From: Novosphingobium profundi | Lineage (GTDB): Bacteria; Pseudomonadota; Alphaproteobacteria; Sphingomonadales; Sphingomonadaceae | NCBI RefSeq assembly: GCF_018491765.1 | Contig: NZ_JABWCU010000026.1 | Coordinates: 1-43,461, forward strand | Length of the DNA stretch: 43,461 bases | Direction of reading: 5' to 3' | Part shown: positions 20,707-29,183 of the stretch, one piece after another | Layout of the letters: the number at the start of each line of letters is the position of its first letter | Numbering within the stretch: position 1 is the first letter of the stretch | Notes under the pieces: generated by a model | The model's database searches: none | What the model was told of the DNA's origin: nothing | What the model saw: only the letters and a program-made list of their open reading frames with translations | Position numbers and translations under genes: made by a program

Positions 20707-22359
20707 TTAGGCTATGATGGTGGGCACCCCGCATCGAACCTTGTTGACCCGAACTTGTGCTGCCCCCACGCGTACGCCCAGGGCATCGGTGAGCGAGAAG
20801 ACGGTCTTGTCGAGCGTCGGGGCAATGACGCCGAGCGTGTTGCCCACGATCTTCGTGATCGAGGACAGGCTGAGCGTGAGGCCCAGTGCCTGCGCCTGCA
20901 GATCGGTTTGCGCGATCAGCGAGGTGGCGAGCGACTGGGTCAGGTCGTGGACCGACACGGTCTTGGTCACCTGCTTCTGGACGTCGTCGAAGCTGAACAG
21001 GACCTGCTGCGGCCCGGTCGTGCCGCCGAGCGAGACTTGCGAGAGCGCGGTAACCTTGGCGAGGAGGGGCACGTTGATCAGCGTGGCGCGCGAAAGGGTG
21101 ATGGTCTTTGAGAGGTCGCCCATGTCCGTGGCGTTGGGCGTCCCAATGCCCACGTTGCCCAGTGCGGGGGTGACGCCGAGCGTTACCCCGTCGGTGTCGG
21201 GGGAGCCCGAGCACTGGATGTCGTCGAGCGTGGCCTCGGCCTCGGCAAGATCGATGTAGATCGGGACCTCGATCGAGGGAAGGAGCGGGTTGCCGGTGCC
21301 GGCACGGGTCGAGACGAGGAGCCTGGCCTGCGCGGTGCGCAGGACATAGTCGCGCGCGCCGGTGATCGTCAGCCAGGGTGAATGCTCCATTCCGTAGCCG
21401 CGCACGAGGCGCACGTGGACATTGGAAAGGCCGCTCACGGCGAGGTCGAACTGGAGGTCGAGCGTGTCGTCGTGCGAGAGTTCGAGCAGCGTGCGGATCA
21501 GCGAGAAAGCGTCGATGCCCACCGTCTTGGTGCCAGGGTTGTAGTCGAGCCGGCCATAGGGGCCGAGGTCGAGCACATCGGCTAGCTTGACATCGACGAG
21601 GGGGGCGGTGGCGGCGATGCGATCGATCACCGCCACGGTCTGGGTGTCGGCCACGGTCGAGGCGATGGCGCGCAGGGCATCGCCGAGCGGGAGAGGGGTG
21701 TCGAAAAGCTCGGCATAGGCGATATTCTTGGCACCGACCTGCGCCTTGAGGGCATCGGCGAAGCCGAGCAGGTCCACCTGTGCGTTGACGAGGCTCTGCG
21801 TGTCGAGCACCGAGAGATTGAGCTGGGTTCCTATCAGCGAGGAAAGCAGGGCATTGGGGATGCCGTCCGAAACCGTCGCGAGGCTCGACCCGAGCGAGTA
21901 GGAGGCCATGTCGAGGCGTGCGGCAGTGGCCTGAGCGGTCACGGTTGCGTCCTTGAAGCCGAGTGCTCGGCCGAAGAAGAGCGGGACCGTCTGGACCAGG
22001 CGAATCCGGGCCGCGCTCTCGTCCCCGCCGGTCTGGAAGCGCTGCGCCACCGGGATGGCCTTGTCCTGCCGATAGGTACCGTTTTCCAGGCTGGCGACTT
22101 CGACGTCGGCTTCCTGGCTCTGGGTGATGACGCCCTGCGCGGCCGAGCGGCGCAACGTCAGGGCAGTTTCCTGCGCGGCAGCCATCGCGGCGGCGTCGGC
22201 AATGCCCTGGAGCTTGCGCTGGGCCAGGTAGATCGAGCCGAGATCGACCGAGACCGTGGCCGCGCCCATCAGCATGAGCAGCGAACCGGCGAGCAGGACG
22301 GTAACGGCGCCGCCACGATCGCGGCGAAGGTGCTGGAGGCGGTGAAGGATGGCGTCCAT
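20707..22359 (-). CDS. TadG-like pilus-assembly/secreted protein
   Basis: The 550-aa protein starts MDAILHRLQHLRRDRGGAV followed by a single hydrophobic helix TVLLAGSLLMLMGAATVSVDLGSIYLAQRKLQGIADAAAMAAA, the TadG/TadE-type N-terminal membrane anchor with the DLG(xx)Y..R..LQ..ADAAALAAA signature. The long remainder is extracytoplasmic, with two Cys near the middle and end (QCSGS, RCGVP) that may pair. Proteins of this kind belong to tight-adherence (Flp pilus) loci. The open frame extends 186 codons upstream, but the extension overlaps the TadE gene and has no coding character, so ATG 22359 is used. It forms an operon with the TadE-like gene 11 bp upstream; no other tad genes are present here. 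Confidence 0.8.
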   Translation of the reverse strand: MDAILHRLQHLRRDRGGAVTVLLAGSLLMLMGAATVSVDLGSIYLAQRKLQGIADAAAMAAAQETALTLRRSAAQGVITQSQEADVEVASLENGTYRQDKAIPVAQRFQTGGDESAARIRLVQTVPLFFGRALGFKDATVTAQATAARLDMASYSLGSSLATVSDGIPNALLSSLIGTQLNLSVLDTQSLVNAQVDLLGFADALKAQVGAKNIAYAELFDTPLPLGDALRAIASTVADTQTVAVIDRIAATAPLVDVKLADVLDLGPYGRLDYNPGTKTVGIDAFSLIRTLLELSHDDTLDLQFDLAVSGLSNVHVRLVRGYGMEHSPWLTITGARDYVLRTAQARLLVSTRAGTGNPLLPSIEVPIYIDLAEAEATLDDIQCSGSPDTDGVTLGVTPALGNVGIGTPNATDMGDLSKTITLSRATLINVPLLAKVTALSQVSLGGTTGPQQVLFSFDDVQKQVTKTVSVHDLTQSLATSLIAQTDLQAQALGLTLSLSSITKIVGNTLGVIAPTLDKTVFSLTDALGVRVGAAQVRVNKVRCGVPTIIA

Positions 22360-22370
22360 GGCATCGGCCC

Positions 22371-22871
22371 TCACATCGCGGGAAGCTGGACGGTCGCCTC
22401 GCGGTCGATCGTGGGGCCGGGAAGCGGGACGAGCGAATTCTGGAACATGCCCGAACGGGTCACGTCGTAGCTCAGGGTGACGCGGAAATACTGGCCGTCG
22501 ATCCCGGTGCGCACAGTCACCAGGTCGGGGTCGAGCGTTCCGGCGTGCAGGACGCTGTCGGCCACCGTGGCGTCGACGATCTGGCGGCGCTCGAGCGCGT
22601 CCAGGCCTTCGACCGAGGCACGTGCCGCCTCGTTGGCGACTTGCTGAAGGGTGTGGGCCGCCATGAACCAGCCCGCATAGGTAATCACGCCCAGGAGCAG
22701 CGTTATTAGTACGGGAAGAGCGAGTGCGGCTTCGACGAGGACCGCACCGCGCGTATCCGAGGCAATCCGGACGTTTCCGGCAGACCGTCCGCGCAGTGGG
22801 GATTTGGTCGTCCTCGCTGTCGGGGCGGCTTGACCCTTCGTTGAACCCTGACCGGTGATGCCCGTGGTCAT
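22371..22871 (-). CDS. TadE-like pilus-assembly protein
   Basis: The 166-aa protein has a basic disordered N-terminus, then RGAVLVEAALALPVLITLLLGVITYAGWFMAAHTLQQVANEAAR, the TadE motif with its conserved Glu five residues into the membrane helix (a type-IV-prepilin-like segment), and a C-terminal extracytoplasmic domain of strands. It is probably a minor pseudopilin of a Flp/Tad pilus. The ATG has AGGAGAGAG upstream. The gene is followed after 11 bp by the TadG-like gene. An AT-rich stretch upstream (near 22,970-23,000) probably contains the promoter. Confidence 0.85.
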   Translation of the reverse strand: MTTGITGQGSTKGQAAPTARTTKSPLRGRSAGNVRIASDTRGAVLVEAALALPVLITLLLGVITYAGWFMAAHTLQQVANEAARASVEGLDALERRQIVDATVADSVLHAGTLDPDLVTVRTGIDGQYFRVTLSYDVTRSGMFQNSLVPLPGPTIDREATVQLPAM

Positions 22872-23119
22872 AAACTCTCTCCTGTTCCCGAAGAGTAGAA
22901 TGGACCCCGTCTGACAACGATCTTTTGCGCCTGTTGACCTTCGAATTGCGGATTTTACGAAGTGGGTGAATTCAAATAATTATATATTTAACAGTATGTT
23001 GCCTGAATGGTAAATTCGACCTTAATTGCGAAACATCGGTTTTCGGTCAATTGTGCAAGAGAAAGCACGTAACTGGGCGAGGCGGGGGAGAAGTGGTTAA
23101 ACAAGGAGCAGGTATGCAA

Positions 23120-23150
23120 AGGCCCGCCGCGCAGGGATGCGGGCGGGCCT
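23120..23150 (-). terminator. GC-rich hairpin after the PAS regulator gene
   Basis: AGGCCCGCC pairs with GGCGGGCCT around a 13-base loop; only TTTGC follows on the leftward strand, so termination would be weak. Confidence 0.5.
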
Positions 23151-23179
23151 CGAGCGTGCAGGGCGCCGACGCGTGCCGG

Positions 23180-24064
23180 TTAGCCTAACTCGTCGCTCTC
23201 CTCGGTGAGCACTGCGAGGGCGCCTTCGCAGCCGTAGACCCCGTCGAGGCGTACCAGGCCCATGCGAACCGCTACGTAATCTCCGCTGTTGCTGAGGAAG
23301 CGGGTGCGCAGTTGCACCGGCTCGGCGCCGCGCAAGGTGCTTTCCAGCACTTCGCGAAACGCCACCTTGTCGCCGACGCTGATGAGGTCGGTGAGCTGGA
23401 CCCCGATCAAGCGCTCCTCGGGCAGATTGACGAGGTTGCAGAAGGGCGCATCAACCCGGTCGATCGTGCCGCGAAGCGATACGCGCACGTAGGATACGCC
23501 GCCATGCAGGTTGAGCGCCTGGAGAATCGCCTCCTTCACGTTGGCCTTGAAGTGTCGTTCCACTTCCTGGGTTATGTCGTGAAGGCGGATGACCAGGCGG
23601 TCTTCAAGCGGGAAGGCCTGGAAGCGCAGCCAGGCGTTCTCGATGAAGGGGGAGGGTATGTCGGCCATGTTGGGATGGCCGTGGATCAGGGTCTGGCGGG
23701 CCTGGACTTCAAGCAGGCTGCCGCAAAGGGCAGGCAACGCCTCGCTCAGGATATTGCCGACAAGCGTTCCGGCCTTGGCCTTGACCAGCGCGTGCACGTT
23801 GCGGTTCGCAAAGACGATCCGCAACTCCTGGTCGCAAGCGATGACACCGTCGTCGATCCAGTCCGCGAGGGCGAACGTCGCCGAGTCGTTGCGCTGGTTC
23901 GCTGCGCTGTCGTTGCGTCCGGCGCCGCCGTTGTTCCAAACGTCGATCGGGCACAGCACATGGGTCTCGCGCCCATGATGCGTGATGAATACCGGAGAAT
24001 CATGCGCTTCGTCCCTGAATCGCGCAAATTTCCGTACGAATTCCGCAGCTGAGACATATCCCAT
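23180..24064 (-). CDS. Phd-like N-terminus fused to PAS domains (regulator)
   Basis: The 294-aa protein opens with YVSAAEFVRKFARFRDEAHDSPVFITHHGRETHVLCPIDVW, which resembles the Phd/YefM antitoxin fold (a strand-helix segment, then a VxITxxGRxxxVL hairpin), a DNA-binding and dimerisation module. Two PAS-like domains follow: about 65-170 (..WIDDGVIACDQELRIVFANRNVHALVKA..) and about 190-290 (..GGVSYVRVSLRGTIDRVDAPFCNLVNL..). No kinase or output domain is present. It is probably a sensory transcription regulator. The ATG is preceded by AAGG. It stands alone, with a 346-bp gap upstream to the icd gene. Confidence 0.7.
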   Translation of the reverse strand: MGYVSAAEFVRKFARFRDEAHDSPVFITHHGRETHVLCPIDVWNNGGAGRNDSAANQRNDSATFALADWIDDGVIACDQELRIVFANRNVHALVKAKAGTLVGNILSEALPALCGSLLEVQARQTLIHGHPNMADIPSPFIENAWLRFQAFPLEDRLVIRLHDITQEVERHFKANVKEAILQALNLHGGVSYVRVSLRGTIDRVDAPFCNLVNLPEERLIGVQLTDLISVGDKVAFREVLESTLRGAEPVQLRTRFLSNSGDYVAVRMGLVRLDGVYGCEGALAVLTEESDELG

Positions 24065-24350
24065 ATCTGCCTTGCCCTCTTTCCCGTTCTCGGCGCGATC
24101 GGCTGCCAGTGCCAGCTCGCGCCTCTGCCCAATTATCTACCGAGGATGATTCCGCCTCCGCCTTTGGCGGTTTGCGGCCTCGCTTGCGACGTACTTGGCG
24201 GGTCCCGAAGGTTCTTACGGACAAGTGTATAACAGCTTTTTTAAGACTTCGTCACCGGATTATGAGCAAAGGTATACATTAGCCCTACTTGATAATGCAT
24301 ACTGATATCATTTTACAGCGATCTCGGGTGTTCTCCCATCGGAAACGAAA
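24065..24350. promoter_or_regulatory. Intergenic region upstream of the PAS regulator
   Basis: I see no gene here. The part nearest the PAS gene has a CCGCC-TTT-GGCGG hairpin (near 24151), and the AT-rich stretch 24,220-24,320 with GTATACATT and ATAATGCATACTGATATCATT looks like promoter DNA. The icd terminator follows at 24351-24381. Confidence 0.4.
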
Positions 24351-24381
24351 CGGGGCGGACTGGATTGACCAGCCCGCCCCG
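24351..24381 (-). terminator. Intrinsic terminator of icd
   Basis: CGGGGCGG-A-CTGG pairs with CCAG-C-CCGCCCCG around a short loop; on the leftward strand TTTCGTTTCC follows. It lies 30 bp after the icd stop. Confidence 0.8.
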
Positions 24382-24411
24382 CGGTGTTCATCGAAATTTC
24401 GGCAATTCGGC

Positions 24412-25641
24412 TCAGCCGAGGCCCTGGGCCTTCATTTCGGTCTCGAGGTTCTCGACAATGGCCTCGAAGAACTGTTCGGTCGTCATCCAGCTCTGGTCCG
24501 GACCGATCAGGAGCGCGAGATCCTTGGTCATCTTGCCGCTCTCGACGGTCTGGATGCAGACCTTCTCGAGGGTCTCGGCGAAGGCGACGACTTCGGGGGT
24601 GTTGTCGAACTTGCCGCGGTAGGCAAGACCGCGCGTCCACGCGAAGATCGAGGCGATCGGATTGGTCGAGGTCGCCTTGCCCTGCTGGTGCTGGCGGTAG
24701 TGACGGGTCACGGTGCCGTGGGCGGCTTCGGCCTCGACGGTCTTGCCGTCGGGTGCGAGCAGGACCGAGGTCATGAGGCCGAGCGAGCCGTAGCCCTGCG
24801 CGACGGTGTCGGACTGCACGTCACCGTCGTAGTTCTTGCAGGCCCAGACGAACTTGCCCGACCACTTGAGCGCCGAGGCGACCATGTCGTCGATCAGGCG
24901 GTGTTCGTAGTGGATGCCCGCGTCCTTGAACTTCTCGGCGAAGCCTTCGGTGTCGAACACTTCCTGGAACAGGTCCTTGAAGCGGCCGTCGTAGGCCTTC
25001 ATGATCGTGTTCTTGGTCGAGAGGTAGACCGGCCAGCCCAGGTTCAGGCCGTAGTTGAACGAGGCGCGCGCGAAGTCGCGGATCGACTCGTCGAGGTTGT
25101 ACATCGCCATGGCGACGCCCGGAGCGGGGAAGTCGAACACGTCGAGGTCGATCTTGGTGCCGTCCTCGCCGTCGAAGACCAGGCGAAGCTTGCCGGGACC
25201 CGGGATCTTGGTGTCGGTGGCGCGGTACTGGTCGCCAAAGGCGTGACGGCCGACCACGATGGGGTCGGTCCAGCCCGGAACCAGACGGGGAACGTTCGAG
25301 ATCACGATCGGCTCGCGGAAGACGACGCCGCCAAGGATGTTGCGGATCGTGCCGTTGGGCGACTTCCACATCTTCTTGAGGCTGAATTCCTCGACGCGGG
25401 CTTCATCAGGGGTAATCGTTGCGCACTTCACGGCCACGCCATACTTCTTGGTGGCGTTGGCGGCGTCGACGGTGATCTGGTCGTCGGTCTCGTCGCGCTT
25501 GGTGACCGAGAGGTCGTAGTACTTGAGGTCGACATCGAGGTAGGGGAGGATCAGGCGTTCGCGGATCCACTCCCAGATGATGCGGGTCATCTCATCGCCG
25601 TCCATTTCGACGATGGGGTTAATTACCTTGATCTTTGCCAT
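24412..25641 (-). CDS. icd: NADP-dependent isocitrate dehydrogenase (eukaryotic type)
   Basis: The 409-aa enzyme oxidatively decarboxylates isocitrate to 2-oxoglutarate with NADP+ in the TCA cycle. The start MAKIKVINPIVEMDGDEMTRIIW is the usual N-terminus of the homodimeric type-II NADP-IDH of mitochondria and alphaproteobacteria. Also visible are the substrate-binding KSPNGTIRNILGG, the metal-binding region ..YDGDVQSDTVAQGYGSLGLMTSVL, and the NADP site AAHGTVTRHYRQHQQGK..TNPIASIFAW. Length fits the family. The frame is open 52 codons upstream, but ATG 25641 fits homologues. Monocistronic, with its own terminator. Confidence 0.97.
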   Translation of the reverse strand: MAKIKVINPIVEMDGDEMTRIIWEWIRERLILPYLDVDLKYYDLSVTKRDETDDQITVDAANATKKYGVAVKCATITPDEARVEEFSLKKMWKSPNGTIRNILGGVVFREPIVISNVPRLVPGWTDPIVVGRHAFGDQYRATDTKIPGPGKLRLVFDGEDGTKIDLDVFDFPAPGVAMAMYNLDESIRDFARASFNYGLNLGWPVYLSTKNTIMKAYDGRFKDLFQEVFDTEGFAEKFKDAGIHYEHRLIDDMVASALKWSGKFVWACKNYDGDVQSDTVAQGYGSLGLMTSVLLAPDGKTVEAEAAHGTVTRHYRQHQQGKATSTNPIASIFAWTRGLAYRGKFDNTPEVVAFAETLEKVCIQTVESGKMTKDLALLIGPDQSWMTTEQFFEAIVENLETEMKAQGLG

Positions 25642-25834
25642 TCGAGAAAAGCTCCCCTGGGGTGAAAGTGGGTGAGAATTTGGCCGTCTCTTAGGCAGTG
25701 AGGGCGCGCATAGCAAGGCGGCACTGACATATGGTGCCCGTCGTGCGACCATGGATTGGTATTGCAAATCATTATCGTTAATTGGGCGCCCCCCCAAAGG
25801 CCCGACGACGACCAGGCCCGACCGGGCCTTGCGC

Positions 25835-27175
25835 CTAGTGGGCGAAGATGAGCGAAAATCCGGCGCCGCCTTCGGGGGGCGTGAAGATCTCGAGCCGACC
25901 CCCGTTCAGCTCCATGATCCGGTGCACGATCGCAAGTCCGATCCCGGCGTTGTCCGAGCGCTTGCGATCCGCGCGCCAGTAGCGGCGGGTCAGGTGCTCG
26001 CGGTCGTGGAGAGTGATGCCCGGGCCATCGTCCTCCACGCTCAGCGCTCGCGGCCCGACGCCGACGCGGATCGCGGTGCCGCGCGGGGTGTGGTCGATCG
26101 CGTTGGCGACGAGGTTGATCAGGGCAAGCGAGAGCAGCGTGGGGTTGCCGATGACGGTGGCGCCGGGAGTCTGGGTCTCGAGCGCAATGGTATGGCCGCT
26201 GTCGAGCGCGCGCGGGGCAAGTTCGACGACCACGTCGCGGGCCAGATCGTCGAGGCGGACGTCCTCGCCAAGTTGCGGCGCCGAATCCAGCAGGGCGAGG
26301 TGGCGCAACTGGGTGATGACGTGGCTGATGCGGTCGACCTGGTCTTCGAGCCGGGCGCGCACGGGTGCCGCGTCGACGTCGCGCGCCTGCAGGCGCAAGG
26401 TCGCGAGCGGGGTGCGCAATTCGTGGACGACGTTGCCGACGAATTGCGACTGGCTGGTGAAACTTGCCTCGAGCCGGTCGAGCAGATCGTTGATGGCGTG
26501 GACGAGCGGCCCGACTTCGCTCGGCAGCCCTTGTTCGTCGAGTCGCGCGGCGAGATTCTTGGGGCCGATCGCGGCAGCTCCGTCCGAGGCTTGGGCGACC
26601 TTGCCGATGAGCGAGCGCACGAGGATGTAGTCGAACAGCCCGAAGGCCAGCAGCAGGAGCACGATCAGCACCGCGAACCCATGCATCGACTGCGCGATGA
26701 CGCGGTGAAGGATCACGCCGGGGCCGCTCTCGTCCTGGGTGACGACGACCCAGTATTGCCGCTTGCTGTGGGTGAAAGGCATCGAGATGCCGCCGAAAGG
26801 GGCGATCGAGAAGCTGGTGGCGTGCGTGTTGGTGGGCACACGCTCCCAGGGAATGCCGTCGGCGTAGCGACTTCCCGCGACCGGTCCGCGCTTCACCGTG
26901 ATGATGACGAAGGCGCGGCCGTCGTAGGAACTGTCGTAAGCGAGTTCGAGCGAGGGGGGCAAGTCGACCTTGTCGCCGCCGCGATAGCCTTGCGCGATCT
27001 GGCGAGCCTGTTCGACGAGCACCCGGCGCTGTTCAAGCACGACCGCGTGGCGCAGTTGCCAGCCGCCGATTTCCCAGACGCCGATGGCGGCGAGCACGAT
27101 GAGCACGCCTTGCGAGAGCACGACGCGCGCGATCAGGCTGTGCGGCCAGAGCCGGGCGGGTTTCGCGACGCGCAT
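25835..27175 (-). CDS. Sensor histidine kinase of a two-component system
   Basis: The 446-aa membrane kinase has a first transmembrane helix at about 15-36, a periplasmic sensor of about 130 residues, a second helix (GFAVLIVLLLLAFGLFDYILV, about 175-195), HAMP, and an HK core: FVGNVVHELRTPLA with phospho-acceptor His251, an N-box LINLVANAIDHTP, G1 DDGPGI and G2 GIGLAIV. This is the classic OmpR-family partner. Its start overlaps the regulator stop (TGATG), so the pair is translationally coupled. It is divergent from the metal-efflux operon, so metal sensing is likely but inferred; the periplasmic domain has His and Asp but no obvious metal motif. Confidence 0.93.
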   Translation of the reverse strand: MRVAKPARLWPHSLIARVVLSQGVLIVLAAIGVWEIGGWQLRHAVVLEQRRVLVEQARQIAQGYRGGDKVDLPPSLELAYDSSYDGRAFVIITVKRGPVAGSRYADGIPWERVPTNTHATSFSIAPFGGISMPFTHSKRQYWVVVTQDESGPGVILHRVIAQSMHGFAVLIVLLLLAFGLFDYILVRSLIGKVAQASDGAAAIGPKNLAARLDEQGLPSEVGPLVHAINDLLDRLEASFTSQSQFVGNVVHELRTPLATLRLQARDVDAAPVRARLEDQVDRISHVITQLRHLALLDSAPQLGEDVRLDDLARDVVVELAPRALDSGHTIALETQTPGATVIGNPTLLSLALINLVANAIDHTPRGTAIRVGVGPRALSVEDDGPGITLHDREHLTRRYWRADRKRSDNAGIGLAIVHRIMELNGGRLEIFTPPEGGAGFSLIFAH

Positions 27176-27849
27176 CAGTCGACCGGACGCAGCAGGTAGC
27201 CGACGCCGCGGATCGTCTCGATGCGCACGTCGGCGCCCGCGTTCTCGAGCTTCTTGCGCAAGCGGTGGACATAGACCTCGACCGCGTTCGAGCTGAATTC
27301 CTCCGAATGGCCGAACAGCTGGTCCTCGGCGAGTTGGCGCGTCACGACCCGGCCCGGCCGACGCAGGAGCAGTTCGGCAATCGCGGCCTCGCGCGCCGAG
27401 ACGGCGAGGCGCCGGCCCTCGACTTCCATCTCGCGGCTGCGCGAATCGAGCCGAACGTTTCCGCAGGCCAGCGCCCCGGACTGGAGCCCGGCCTGCCGCC
27501 GCAGAATGGCGCGCAGGCGCGCCTCGAGTTCGTCGAAGTCGAAGGGCTTGACGAGGTAGTCGTCGGCCCCGGCGTCGAGCCCGGCGATCCGCTCGCCGAT
27601 TGCCCCGCGCGCGGTGAGGGCGATCACGGGCAGGGCGGTGCCCGCCTTGCGCAGGCGCTCCAGCAAAGTGAGGCCATCGGCATCGGGAAGGCCAAGATCG
27701 AGCAGCAATGCGGTGTACTGCGCGGTCTCCAGCATGAGCTCGGCCTCTTCGGCAAGCTCGGCATGGTCGGCGGCGATGCCGCTGCGCGCGAGCGCGGCCA
27801 TCAAGCTCTCGGCCAGGGACGCATCATCCTCGACAAGCAAAACCCGCAT
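27175..27849 (-). CDS. OmpR-family response regulator
   Basis: The 224-aa protein has a receiver domain (acidic pocket Glu7-Asp8-Asp9, phospho-acceptor Asp51 in LLLDLGLPDADG, Thr/Lys in ALTARG and VKPFDFDEL) and a winged-helix domain (..LAVSAREAAIAELLLRRPGRVVTR.. to ..VEVYVHRLRKKLENAG..IETIRGVGYLL). It resembles QseB/TctD/CzcR regulators. ATG 27849 is chosen (MRVLLVEDD); the open frame upstream lacks support. It faces away from the czc-type operon, with tandem TGTAAG sites in the 83-bp gap, and is the likely activator of that operon. Confidence 0.95.
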   Translation of the reverse strand: MRVLLVEDDASLAESLMAALARSGIAADHAELAEEAELMLETAQYTALLLDLGLPDADGLTLLERLRKAGTALPVIALTARGAIGERIAGLDAGADDYLVKPFDFDELEARLRAILRRQAGLQSGALACGNVRLDSRSREMEVEGRRLAVSAREAAIAELLLRRPGRVVTRQLAEDQLFGHSEEFSSNAVEVYVHRLRKKLENAGADVRIETIRGVGYLLRPVD

Positions 27850-27860
27850 CGCGATCCATC

Positions 27861-27877
27861 TGTAAGGTTGGTGTAAG
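27861..27877. promoter_or_regulatory. Tandem TGTAAG repeats between regulator and efflux operon
   Basis: TGTAAG occurs at 27861-27866 and 27872-27877, 11 bp apart, that is one helical turn, which is how OmpR-family dimers bind. The sites lie 12 bp from the regulator start and about 55 bp before the efflux-operon start. Confidence 0.55.
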
Positions 27878-27932
27878 CCGCAGGCTTGAGTGGAGCGCTC
27901 CTGTCCCTTTTTCAAGTGAGTGGAGCCCCGCC

Positions 27933-29183
27933 TTGAGCGCCGCCGAACACGAAATCGAACCTCTGCCTCCCGCCGTCCATCTCGAAAGGGCCGGACAATA
28001 CCGCCTGATCGGCCTCGTCGTGGCGGGTCTTGCCGCCCTCGCGGCGCTGTGGATGCTGGTCGGCTGGCTGCGCACGCCTGCGCCCGCGCAGCCCGACAAT
28101 ACCCCGCCGGGCGCCTATCGGGCGACCGCGGATCAGTTGAAGACGATGCAGCTGCTCAAGGTGAGTGACGGTTCGGAGCAGGGCTTCGTCACCGCAACGG
28201 GTCTCATCTCGGTGAACGAGGACCAGTCGACCCCCGTGATCCTGCCTTACACCGGGCAGGTGACCGACGTTTTCGTGGCGGCGGGTGACAAGGTCGTGCG
28301 CGGGCAGCCACTCTTGCGCATCGCTTCGCCCGATTTCGTCAACGCGCGCGCTTCGCTGCTGGCGGCGCAGGCGCAGGCAGCTTCGGCTGCGGCGCAATTG
28401 CAGGTCGCCCGCGATGCCGAAGCGCGCCAGAAGCAGATATACGAGACCGGCGGCGGCGCCTTGAAGGACTACCGCCAGGCCCAGAGCGACCTCCTGACCG
28501 CGCAGGCGAGCGAGGCCGCCGCTGGCGCGAACCTTAGCGCAGCCAAGGATCGCCTGGCGCTGCTCGGACCTTCGGGGGCCCGGGTCAGCCGGGGCGCCGT
28601 CGCGCAATCGAGCGTCGTCTACACGGCGCCGGTGTCGGGCACGGTGGCCACGCGCAATGTCGCGCCCGGCCAGTTCGTCGGTTCGGGCGACACCGCGCCG
28701 CTCCTCACGATCGCCGACACCGGCAGGGTCTGGCTTGTCGCGCAGCTGCCCGAGAGCTCGCTTGCCGGGGTGCGCGTGGGCGATCCCGTCGCGGTCACGA
28801 CGCCGGCTTATCCCGGCCGGACCTTCGAGGCGCGGATCGACAATATCGCCGCCTCGCTCGATCCTGTCAGCCATCGCCTGCCGGTGCGCGCCACGGTCGC
28901 CAATCCCGACGGTGCGCTCAAGCCGCAGATGTTCGCAGACTTCCGCATCCGTCAGCTCGGCGCGCCCGCAACGGGCATTCTCGTGCCCTCGAGCGCGGTC
29001 ATTCACGAGGGTGACACGGCGCGCGTCTGGGTGCTGGGCAAGGGCGACCTCCTGTGGGGGCGCGAGGTGACCGTAGGTGACAGCAACGGCGGCTTCGATC
29101 GTATCACTTCGGGGCTCAAGCCCGGCGAGACGATCGTCACCGCCGGGGCGCTCTTCGTCAACGAGGCGGGCCTGGGCGCATGA
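27933..29183 (+). CDS. CzcB-like periplasmic adaptor of an RND metal efflux pump
   Basis: The 416-aa membrane-fusion protein bridges the inner-membrane pump and the outer-membrane channel. It has an N-terminal anchor helix (LIGLVVAGLAALAALWMLVGWL, about 25-46), a lipoyl/barrel-sandwich half (..VILPYTGQVTDVFVAAGDKVVRGQPLLRI..), an Ala/Gln-rich hairpin coiled coil (about 135-215), the second lipoyl half (..VVYTAPVSGTVATRNVAPGQFV..), and beta-barrel and membrane-proximal domains to the end. No His-rich metal-binding N-terminus is present, unlike some CzcB proteins. TTG 27933 is preceded by GGAG. The stop overlaps the ATG of the pump gene (GCATGA), so the three genes form one operon. Confidence 0.9.
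   Translation: MSAAEHEIEPLPPAVHLERAGQYRLIGLVVAGLAALAALWMLVGWLRTPAPAQPDNTPPGAYRATADQLKTMQLLKVSDGSEQGFVTATGLISVNEDQSTPVILPYTGQVTDVFVAAGDKVVRGQPLLRIASPDFVNARASLLAAQAQAASAAAQLQVARDAEARQKQIYETGGGALKDYRQAQSDLLTAQASEAAAGANLSAAKDRLALLGPSGARVSRGAVAQSSVVYTAPVSGTVATRNVAPGQFVGSGDTAPLLTIADTGRVWLVAQLPESSLAGVRVGDPVAVTTPAYPGRTFEARIDNIAASLDPVSHRLPVRATVANPDGALKPQMFADFRIRQLGAPATGILVPSSAVIHEGDTARVWVLGKGDLLWGREVTVGDSNGGFDRITSGLKPGETIVTAGALFVNEAGLGA

Noticed and set aside
22360..22917. Upstream extension of the TadG-like frame (736 codons in total)
   Set aside because: The extension runs through the TadE gene in another frame and is of Arg/Pro-rich composition; the TadG signature begins at ATG 22359.
23935..24064. 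Phd-like N-terminus as evidence for a toxin-antitoxin pair
   Set aside because: No small toxin-like gene is adjacent on either side, and the domain is fused to PAS modules; a regulator is the simpler reading.
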